The notes below the pieces were generated by a model. That model saw only the letters and a program-made list of their open reading frames with translations, was not told where the DNA came from and ran no database searches. Shown here piece by piece: positions 20,901 through 32,800 of a stretch of DNA of 64,000 nt (positions within the stretch are counted from its first letter, which is position 1; each line of letters opens with the position of its first letter). The DNA comes from Procambarus clarkii. Lineage: Eukaryota; Arthropoda; Malacostraca; Decapoda; Cambaridae. The DNA lies in assembly GCF_040958095.1 (NCBI RefSeq), contig NC_091227.1, positions 20,161,900 to 20,225,899 on the forward strand. The letters are read 5' to 3'. The position numbers were made by a program, and so were the translations under genes.

Positions 20901-23739
20901 TAGATGGGCTTTGTTGAGATGGGAGTCTTTTTTGGTGTTTATGTTTATGGTGGGTTCTTTTGTGGATCACTGGATGACAAGTTGCCAATTTAGCAGTTTC
21001 GTCAGCTTTCTTATTTAATGGAATTCCAACATGGGATGGTATCCAATTTAAGGTTATGATGAGACTTTTGCCTTTAGCTACTGCTGCTAGATACAAAATT
21101 GTTGTAACTATTTCCACGTTGTCTATCCACTGCTTCTTTCGTAAATTTGTGTATTTGAAGTGCAGCATTTTAGTCTGTGTATGATTGCATTTTGAGTGTT
21201 TTGTGCAATCACATATGCGAATGTCTGTTGTGTGTGAAACAGTTCAGCTTGGGGTGATGATACTGGTTTTACCAGTCTCCATATGCCTGTTCGCTGTCCA
21301 CGCAAAGAGCAGCACCAGCACGCTTATATTGTGTGTCCACCGATCCGTCTGTGAAAATGTGGGTGGCTCCTGCTGCTACAATGCTGATCTGTGCCCGCCT
21401 TAGGATTGTTGGATCATAGGCAGCCTATTTCATCGGAAGACCTTCTATTACTATTTTGAAGGTGGGCTCCTCCCGCGGTGGGGGAGATCATCCACATCAT
21501 CGGGTATGATGTGGATGATTACCTCCCTTATCAAGAATCATGCTTTTTAATTGTAGCCCAACATGAGCCTTAGTCCTGGTTTTGTTGTTGTTGACTTTTC
21601 TTTCACAAGAGTCCAGGAGGGTAGACATATATGTGAATGCATAAGTATTAACTAAGATAGTGAAACGAAAATTCCGAACGTTTTCGTGTTGCAAAACATT
21701 ATCAAGGGGCTGTTACTTGATAATATGGTGAAACGAAAATGTTCGGATACATACGCACAAGAGTTTACATTACATATAAGTTTTTACATTCCTGTAAAGC
21801 CACTAGCACGCGTAGCGTTTCGGGCAGGTCCTTAATAATAATTTTCTCCGGAATACGACCCCACCGAATCGTTTAACAACCTGGTACCTATTCACTGCTG
21901 GGTTAACAGAGGCTACAGTTAAGGATTGGCGCCCGGTCAATCCCCCCCCCCGGCCAAGATAATCGAATCATGTGTGATTTTGTGATTATTCTTGCATATA
22001 TATGAATGAGTTTGGGTTGATATAACTTACGGAAGACATCTCCCGTCACGCAGGGTGCAGTCGCACCGCCACAGATCTCCAGTATCATCTATTGATACTG
22101 GTAATGGCTCAAAAGGGCCACCGCTTACAGGCTATTCATGCCCGTGCCACCTTTTGGGTTGTTTAATCTTCATCAATCAATCAATCTTGATATAACTAGA
22201 ACTGTCACGTATGGGGGTAAATAGGCCTTATGCAGTTGTCTTAATCCTTACGTTCTTATGCTGTTCACTATAACGAGAATCATTAGATTCTTGGAAAGAC
22301 CCAGAGAGAAATGAAATGTTGACAGTCTGCAACAGTGAGGATGTCACTTGCATAGACATTACCCGGGATGAAGCATTAATGGCAATTAAGGTTGGGAAGT
22401 CTATCGTCCCCTGGGGAGGATTACCTTACCTTATTGTTACCTTTTCTTTCGATGGTTAATAGGACTGACGTCCCCAGGGCCGGGTCAGAGTTCCAGGCGA
22501 GAAGAAAAAATAGCAACCATCAAAATACAAAATTTAGGAACGCCAGTATTTCAAAAGTTGCCCATTTTTCATCATTTTGTCCACTCTGACAACACTGCCT
22601 CTGGGAAAAATTATACATTAATTTTGCTCAAAGAGGTTACCTTGCGATGATTTCGGGGCTCAAGGTCCCCGCGGCCCTGTCCTCGACCAGGCCTCCTATC
22701 ATTGATTTGCCACGTTGCCTCCCTCCCAGTGCACCCAACCACTTGGGCTGGACGGTAGAGCGACGGTCTCGCTTCATGCAGGTCAGCGTTCAATCCCCGA
22801 CCGTCCAAGTGGTTGGGCACCATTCCTTACCCCCGTCCCATCCCAAATCCTTATCCTGATCCCTTCCCAGTGCTATATAGTCGTAATGGCTTGGCGCTTT
22901 CCCCTGATAATTCCCTTCCCTTCCCTTCCCTCCCAACCTACACTGCATTACTCAGCATTTGGTTGTTAGTTTTGTTAGGACTTCCTGGTCCAAATAATGT
23001 ACAAAATCACAAACTTGGCACCCTGCAAATAGTATCATGTTGTGCTCGTGTATATATGTATACTTTTTTAGTGTTTTCGGACAGAATACTGGTATTACAT
23101 TAATCTGTATCCAAAAAGCTTAACACAGCCAAATTCTAATGTTCAGCAAACTCGAATGGGGGTAGACCCTATATGATTCAGCAAACTGTCTTCAGGGAGA
23201 TCCCTTGAGGGTAATGGATTGAAAATGACTGATTGATTGATGAAGATTAGGCCACCTAAGAGGTGGCGTGGGCATGAATAGCCTGTAAAAAATGACTGTC
23301 ATTAGTGTTATTATATACTCTTTATTAATGGCTCGGTTGGGTTAGGTTTCATTACATTTCGTTATGTTAATATGGGGTATTATTGAAAAAATATGAAATA
23401 TGGAATTCAAAAACTATTTAAGTGTACCCGAGAATTTTATTTACAGAAAACTAAACTCTTCAGACTGCTTCAAAGAAAACATGCTCAGCATATACGTTTT
23501 ATACTTTATGCCTGTGATTTATAATACAATAAAGGTATAACTTGAGAATATTATGTTTAGGACAAAGGCTCACTTGTCAGTTTATATGTAGACAATTACT
23601 GGAACACACTCCAGTAGTCATTTGTAGTACTTCATGCTATGCTGCCCAAAATGCTATGCGTGTTAGTAGCTTTGCATGAATGCAAAAATACCAGTCTTAT
23701 GTAATATCACCAACCCATTGTACATTCTTGCAAATACAA

Positions 23740-23804
<65 letters not shown>

Positions 23805-26800
23805 TTGCTTCAAAAGACCAGATGTATAGCCCACACATTTGAAAGTGAAGAAACAATGTTTTGGTCCATCCTAGACCATTATCAAGACTTGAAATAATAA
23901 TGGTCCAGGACGGACTGAAACATTGTTATTTCATCATTTTGTGGTGTGTGTGTGTGTGGGGTTGGATACCAACTCTTAAACCACATTATTGTGACTTGGT
24001 ATTTTATTCAGCATAACACTTACTACATAAACAAAAATAATTGCATTCATTAATTAGCGTGTTTTCTAACATTTGTAATGGTTACAGAGGTGGCGTGGTG
24101 TATGCCTGTTTCTTGCTCCTGGGCCTGGGAACTCTGCTACCATGGAATTTCTTCATCACTGCTCAGACGGTAACTTGCATTTTTACTTCCTTGCAATGTC
24201 CCTCAGATAACATGCATAATAGTTACCTGCACTTATGAAGCAATGCATTCTACCTTGAGTTGCCATTATTGCTGCTAAAATGGAGGTAAATTTTTTGGCT
24301 CCTTTCACTGCCATTCAGGTGGTGACTTAATATGTGTAGCATTACTTGCAGATGACACTAATCTGTAGTTTAGTGCCTTTTGTATATCTCTTTTCTTATA
24401 AACTGGTAATACATTTACTTTGTGTGTGAGGGGAAAATCGGTAATCGATCTTAAATAAAAACAATAAAAAATCTTTCTTTAGTTCGTAGTAACATGCTAC
24501 AATAGTATTGGAAGATGGTAGTTTGTAGTAACATGGAACTTATATTTAAATTGCTGCTGTTAAGTAGTTATTTAAGGTACTGTACAGGCAAACTATGTAT
24601 AGTCATTGATCTCAGAGTATTTAAACATTATATTTATACATTCAAAGTGGTTCAGAAACTTTCTTCTCAAGTCACCATGGTGTTTAACAGGGCAAGAGAT
24701 ATAAAATAATACTAAACAGCAAGAACCTTAATTTTCACAAACTAATACTGTTATAATACTGTATGTGTGTTCTTTTCAGTCAGCTCAGAATGTTCTGAGA
24801 CCATTATTTAATAAGAAAAGTGCAAATTAGTGTCTGTAGGCTAGTATGCATTGCTCTCTAAACATTTTCCTCTACCCATTTCAGTGAGAAATTAAATGAG
24901 AAAAGAAATTACAATGTACTCATTATTCATTACCAATGATACTACATTAACAGTGTGTTTTTGCTTACAGTACTGGGATTTCAAGTTTCGGAATACATCA
25001 CTCGGTAATGAGACAGCTATTGAGCAGACTGAATTGCAAAGGTTATACACGCCTATGCAGGTCTGCTTTTCCCAGATACCCAACTTTGTATTCCTCTTCA
25101 TCAATGCTCTCTTCAGCCACAAGTAAGTTTCTGTATTGGGTCAAATGGTGGTTTCCTATAGCTTGCTTGCAGTAGTAATCCAATACAGGTATACATGAAT
25201 CACATCAGCCTTTGGTGTTTTGAATGGCCTACTGGGGACTAATGCCAGAACCTAGCTCCCCTCACAGAGGAACAGAGCGGGAGGTTATGATCACCCTTGC
25301 CAAAGAAAACATCCAGAAAGTAAATGAAGCAATACAGACAACTGCAAGATTCAGAGAGAGAAAAGAACTGAAGCAGCAAACAACTCCACATACAATTTAC
25401 TCAGTTGTTAGAGTGGACTCCTCCCTAGTTATGACTGGTCACCAACAGGTGGCAGCACCAATGAAGCTCCTGACACCCATGTCATCAAGGTGTTGTCCTA
25501 GATGTCCCTGAGTGTGAATTTCTTCATGACTTGCCAGATTTAGCAAGTCCTGATTTGTCCAAGATAAGTGTGGATCAGTCTTTAGTCTCTGCCCTGTAGG
25601 GGCTATTTCCTTGCGTATCATTCCTGAGTTTAGTATTTGTTTCACAAGCTTGTTTCAGACCTCACTTGTTACATGGACTTTGTTATCCTTTGTCTTGAGT
25701 TCCATGTGTTTTAGGCTGCCCTTTCCTAGGAATTTGTTTGTTGTTGCCCCTGCTCTGATAATATGATTTCTAGTAAGCGAGATTTTGAGGGTTTGCCCCA
25801 TAAGTTGTACTACTGAGTAGAGTACCTCACTCTGGGTAGTGCAATGGTTTCTGACTTCTCTGCAAGGTTCTGTGGTTGGAGGTGTTCAGGGCTTTTGCAG
25901 TAGGACACTATAGAGGTGTATGCTTGCCTATATGGTGTGCTGCTTATGCCCGCCTGAGCTGCATTTATCCTTAGGTCTGAGTTCAGTGTCAGTTCCTTCG
26001 GTGAGTATCCTGAGTGCTTGGGTGTCCTGCATGGGGTGTTCTTTCAGGCCCCTGGTAAACCCTATGGGTCTTTGGTGTGGCTCAATACAGTAGTTTGACC
26101 CGCTGGGTCTGAACTCAGCTCTTATGAGTTTGAAAGGGTCTCTCATCCTTGCTACATGCCTACAGCCATTTTTTCTGTTTGAAATGCCGCCAGTTGGGTG
26201 GGTGATACCTTCCATCCTGGTGTCTGCAACGTTTACATTTGACGGGTCTGCTTTGGTTGAGCCTGCTTCATGACAAAAGAGTTGTTAGGCTGGCTCATAC
26301 TTCTCTTGAGCAGGCTTGGTAAGGTGTTCGTGTTTCTTTCCTCTTCTCAGTTCTCAATTGTCCCTTTAGTCTGTGATAGGTTCTTCAAGGTTCTGTTTTT
26401 GTCTCCCCCTCACTTTCAGTTGTCGGGTGTGGGAGGTTCACACTCGGAATTTGGGTTTTGCTCTTTTGGTCCTTGTGGGAGGTTGTGGTCCTTCAGGGAA
26501 CCATCATTTAGCCCTTTCAGAAAACCAGCTTTAAATGTAATGAAACGCCTCTCTCTGGTTGTGTCTCGGTGGCCCCCTGGTTCCTTCCCCACCCCGTTCC
26601 AGGTGCATTGGTTTGTGATGTTTCAGCTCCAGATTGAGGTCTGATGACATTCTTTTTTTTTGTGAACCTTGCACTTGTCTGTATTGCTTCATTTACTTTC
26701 TGGATGTTTCCTTTGCTGAGGGTAATCATATTGCACCTCCTGTTCCCTGTACTTCCGTGAGGTGTCCCTGTTTTGACTTTGGTACCTAGTAGGCTGTCCA

Positions 26801-29800
26801 GGACTTCTAAGGTTGATGTGACTCGTGTGTATGAAGTTACCTTAGTGAGCTAGCTACAAGGGAGCCACTCGTGTCCAACCAGAGAGACATTTTATGACTT
26901 TCAACACATTTTTTCTGAAGCCCTTAGCAAGTGTAAAGTTGCTCATCTGTGAATCAGATTGACTTTTACCACAAGCTAGTGTGGATTTAGCTGCACAATT
27001 TACATTATTCTAAATACTGGTACAGTACTAGATATAATTTAGTAAAAAATTAATGTTACCTCCTAAGAAATATTTAAGTTCTGGGTCTTTTTATTTGCAG
27101 CCCATTATAACTATATCATCCCCATACATAGTTAACATCACTGCTGTTTTTATACAGTACCCTATGTTATTTGGTAAAAAATTGATAAGAATTAGATAAT
27201 TATATAATTCTCTAAGACTTTTTTTTTATCTCTGGACAGGATTCCTCAGCGACTCAGACTTCTGGTGTCGCTCACTCTGATGATAATACTCTTCTCCCTG
27301 ACCACGATACTTACACAGATCAACACAGATGATTGGCAATGGGGCTTCTTTATATTAACTATCATCATCATCATTATTATTAACAGTGAGTGGGTGTCAA
27401 AGCAAAGTGTGTTTCTTTTATTATTTTATAGTTACTACTGAAATATAAGCAGTGGAGATATGTACTTAAATGATAACATTTCATTCACTTGGACCATTGG
27501 AGCCTCAAACCATGGGCCACAAAAGCAGCAGCCTGCTGTCTTACTAGCCATGCCACAAGAAATCCTACAATAAGGAAGGATTTCAGATGTCCAGTTGGTA
27601 TCCGACTGAAACTTTAGGCCTTCCCTGAGGTGCCATTTGAGCATGGAAGTGTTAGGTGATCCACATGCTAGTCATATAAATTGCTAAGCACAATATCGTG
27701 GATAATAACACTACATTCACTTAAACCATTGGAGGCCTAAACTTCTAGCTTGATACCAGTTGGGTACCTCTGCGATCCTTCCTTATTAGATGGTAGGACT
27801 ATGGCTGCTGGTTTTGTGGTCTGTGGTTCGAGGGTCCAATGGACCAAGTGAATGAAATGTTGCACATGTAGAATGAAATGTTGTTATTATCCACGACATT
27901 GCGGTTAGCAATTGTACCTCATGTGCTCATTATTTACCTACAGTTGTTCTAGAGAGTAATGAAACATTGTAGAAAGTAAATCCTTCAATAATTACTAGAA
28001 TTTCTTTACCGTGAATTTTGGTAACTTGATTGCTTTTCTTCTACAAGATCCCGTACCAAGAAAATAGTTAGCAGGATAGTTCACTATACATGGATAGCTT
28101 CACTATACATGGAAAATCAACAATGCCAGCAATGCGGTCACAATTAACCAAACATATGAAACAAGCTTGAATGGTCCCCAAGCCCTTGTATGGTCATGTT
28201 TCTAATGCATTTGCAATTTATTTTAAGGGAATTATGTAGTGCTGTATAGATATAGTGAATTCAGAAATAAGTACATTTACATATCTTAATGAAGAAACCC
28301 TATTTATGGTCATATCCCAATAAAAATCCTTAAGATTTTTTTACTAACAATGCATTAACCTGATTTTAGTTTCATCATATTTGTTGAGATGATTTCCATA
28401 GTATGAAAGATATTGAAACACTGAATACCATGGTAATGAGGAAAAAAATTACAGTACAGTATGCGTTATTATTTTTGTTAATTAAAATACAATTTCCAAT
28501 TTAAACCTTAACATTACTCTATTTTAATCTCAGGTTCAGGAGCTATCTTCCAAGGAGGCTTATTTGGTGTTGCGGGAATGTTTCCTGAGAAGTACATTAC
28601 TGCTGTAGTGGCCGGACAAGCTCTGGGTGGTGTGTTTGCCTCAGGGGCACGCATTGTCTCCCTCTCTGTTGGAGCAAGGGATGAAAATGCTGCTTTTATA
28701 TACTTCATGATTGCTGTTGGAGTAATGATTCTCACACTAGCTGCCTACCTTTATATGTCAAAAACAGTGAGTAACTGATATCTAGTTTGTTATGCAGTAT
28801 TTTAATTCCACCCTCATAGTTATAGAGAAGAAACAAACCTAATTATCTATCAAACTCTAGTATGAATCCTTTTCTCGTTTAGTACAATGTTTGCTATTTA
28901 ATATTTGATACTCATTTTAACTATGATTTAGGTAAACTTTCTGATTACTGTTGCTTTTAGCATAATGAGATTTCACTTCCTAGCATTGTGAGGGCTTTAT
29001 CCATTTTAGTCTTTTGAACAAAAGTTACTTTAGTGTCTTGTTTTGTTCCTTTTCCAAAAGTTGACTTAAATGATCTAGCTTATTTGCTTGAAAATAGCAA
29101 TTCACCCAATTGTTTTGTTTTGAGGGTTCCAGTGTTTGGCATAATCTAGATAGGGTTTGAGAAGGCAGGTAAAGCTGAAGAATAACTTTAGCTTTAGTAT
29201 TCTCTAAAAATACTTTTAGCTTTAGTATTCTCATGAGACAAACTAATGTGTCTTGTTAAGAATTATCGTACAGTATCCTATTTGCCTTAATAATTTAAGT
29301 GAGTGGTTAAATTTGACAAAGTTGATACCATATTTAAAGTTAATTTATATAATTTGTAAAAAACTGTTTATATCCAGGAGTTCTACAAGCACTACACTAA
29401 CTGTCAAGAACCTGAGAAAGAGAAGAGTGGACCTCCTGCTGGAAGGTCAATATCTGAGCAAATTGAGACCTTCAAGGAGATATGGCCAGTGGGATTGTCA
29501 GTATCTGGTGTTTTTGCTGTAACCCTCGGAGCATTCCCAGCCTTGTGCGTCAAGATCATTTCCCACTCAGATGACGAAATGTGGGCAAGTAAGTAATTTG
29601 TCATTGTTCAAAGTTTTACATTACAGTTACACTGACTGCTCACTGATTTGTATCATATAGATTGGACTCTCATCAGAGTTATCCAAATTTATTTTCCCAA
29701 TATTCTCTGTATTTTATGTCTACTGTAAGTACTTGCTGGGTTAATGGGGTTTTTCTTCTTATTTAGTTAATTTATTATGCATGCCATACCCATCCTGTGG

Positions 29801-32800
29801 GCGGTAATGAAAAAGGTTACTGGGGCACATAATGAGTTCAGGAACTGAACCCGAAATTTCATTTGGCTAAGCAAGTTAGTCTTGATAATATAGTTGCACA
29901 GTTTAATGTATATATCCACAGTGGATTCAAGAACTGAATCACAAGTACAGTCTCCAAGCTGAAGCAGTTCGCATTTACAGTGAGCTAGTTTCATAATTTG
30001 ATTTGCTTATCATAAATTCCTTTGGGGCCGCAGTGCCAGGTCTCAATCTCCTGGCCAGCAGGCAGTCACTTGTTTTGCTTAGAGAAATTACATGATTTTT
30101 ATCTCCTAAAATGGAAAACAATTTTGGTTTTTGTGCTTTTTTCCTGGGAGAAACTGAACTTTCTAAATAAGGATTTGTATGTGCCTGCCCTATCACACCA
30201 TGTGTGGTCTCTGTAGCTTTATGTCCAAGTTCCCCATTTACTGCAAGAGATGGTTGTGGTGGATGTCAAGACTATTGTCTGGGCGATGCTCATTGTTTCC
30301 TTCCAGTGTAGGAACTATATATTCCATGCAGCTTCACAATGCATACAGTTTCTCTGGTCTTGATATCTGCATCAGCAGAGGCTTTGCCTAAGTTATTTGT
30401 TCTGATTCTCCAGGACTCTGTATAATACCACTTTCTGGTATTATGATCATATGATTATGATTAGGTATAAATCACATGAACACTCACTTATTTTTTAACC
30501 TCTTTTGTTTTTCTCAGCTCTCCTGTTGCTGGAAAAGAAGGTTGGCTAGGTTCTGGCTGTGGTGGGAGTGGCTTGCTAACCACTGCATTTAGTGCTTTGG
30601 TTGAACCCTCGTTCAAATGAACGCCATTGATCCTGTGGCAAGATGAGGGGAAAAGAAAAGCGAGATCCTTGGCAGTAGGTTAATCAGCCACCATGATGCC
30701 TCTGTTTGGGATTTGAGTAGCACAGTTGACTTGAGTCAAGGTTTCAGGACAAGCCAGTCCTGATCATGAATAATGAAGGCAGGAGAGACACTGTAAAAGC
30801 TGAGAATTCAGACCACCATTGCTGATGTCACTATTTTGATGGCTAAATCATTACAGTATATAATTATTTTACATATTTTGGATAATTCTCACTCTTAAGC
30901 CCTTTCAAAAATAATGCAATTTAAGACAGATACAGTAAATATCTGTATCTATCTTAGATTGATGTATCAAAGATTGATTATATCTTTCTTAGATACATCA
31001 ATCTAAGATAAATACAGATATTTCCTGTATCTAATGATGTATCAAAGATAGTTACAGTAAAAGTACATAAATGTTATTGGTGAGTAAAGAATCATTTGGA
31101 ATAAAAGATGGGTTTAGACTTGTTGAAGACAAAAGTAAATTGCTTAACCATTGAAAGAAATGAACTTTTAAAAATACAGGCTATTTTTTCTGCAGAGGTG
31201 TACTTCCAGCCTGTGGTTACCTTTCTATTGTTTAACGTAGGGGACTATGTTGGACGTCAAGGTGCTGGTTTTCTAATGTGGGTAAGTTATAACATGAATT
31301 ATGATTGTTTTTTAATGGCAATGAAATGTTTCATATCGGTGTGTTTTATTGTATGGCATTATTATAGATACCTGTACTATATAGATATACTATATATAGA
31401 TATACTATAGATACATTATTGTACCGAGCACAAAGGTAGCGGCACTCCATTCTCTCTTCCTGATTCATTCAGCTTTCACATATAGTTAGGAGGGCAGATT
31501 AGAGGAGCACACTATATATACACACACATTGTACAGTATACAATTTAAGAAGCACCTAGACCATTTATTCAGCCATTTTTATTGTGTGGTTTATAATTTT
31601 TATAAAATTTTGCTACTACAGTACAGTGTATATGATCATTTAAGTTGTTACGTAAATATTTTATAATTTGTGGTCAAATATTATTACCAAGTAATAAATA
31701 TTTAACATTTGAATTGAAGTTTTAGATTAATTTTATTTTTGAATAGTAGCTTTTCTATAATTTAATATTTTAAGTCTGCATTCATTGGAGTAAATAAAAA
31801 ACTGGAGGCTAATATTGCTCTCTCTAATAGCTTTTACTTTCCTCAGCCTCAACGTGGATCAAAGATTCTATACGTTATGGTTTTTCTGCGCATAGTCTTC
31901 ATTCCTCTGTTCCTGCTGTGTAACCACAACCCCAGCTCGATCATTCCCACTGTGTTCGGACACGATGCTTGGTATGTGGTCTTCATGCTCCTCTTCTCCC
32001 TCTCCAATGGCTACTGTTCATCCCTCTGCATGATGTATGGCCCAAAGTAAGTACAAACCAAATATGTATTACATGTCTCCTGTGTCCTTGACAGTGTACT
32101 TTTAACCATGCTTACAAATCTGTGACTTAAGGGAAATTATGTTTAGCTCTATATATGTCTTGTCTATTAGCCGTGTACCTGTTGTTATAATTTAACTTTC
32201 TAGAAGTTTGAAATCTTTGCCTGCATTAGCTTGAAAGGATAATCACTGCATTTAGTGATTAGCCTTTCAAGTTATGGATAGTGGTGGCTTCCAAAACTTA
32301 TGTCAGTGCATTCTGCATGTTAATAACCAGCATAAGGTTATCATATTTCCTAACATTTCTTTGACTCATTTGTGTTTTCAGTTTCCACTTACATCTATTT
32401 ATCCTACTTTATATAAATTTAAAAGTGCCTATCCTTGTCCACCTGGTCTTTTTCCCTCAGTACCTTGTATGTTGTGATCATAATCTTTGTTTCTTCTCTC
32501 CACAAGGTTTGGGAGATCTAGTTTCCTTAACATCTTACTTTTGGTACTAATCTTATTGCAGACCTTGGTACTTTTTCAGTTTTGGTTGTATGTTTCACAA
32601 GGTGCAGATTCTAGACCAGTTTTGCATATTTCGGTGCTGTATTGGTTCTAATATAGGTCATGTAGATTGCGTTGAAGGGGTTCTTATTTTTTATTAGTTA
32701 TGTTTATCAGCATTTCCATATGCTGTCAGTGTTACCGTATTTATGTGTGCCTTTGGTGTTAATGATGGAATTATATCCAATCCACATTATTATTTATTAT

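Noticed and set aside
20890-21168. An intact RNase H gene
   Set aside because: The RNase H motif peptide is real, but flanking parts lie in other frames with stops, and no intact upstream reverse transcriptase is present. Kept as a dead remnant.
26270-26644. A 124-codon plus-strand frame inside ENT intron 3
   Set aside because: No recognisable domain, it lies between repeat copies, and the intron is bounded by a clear donor and acceptor. Treated as noncoding.
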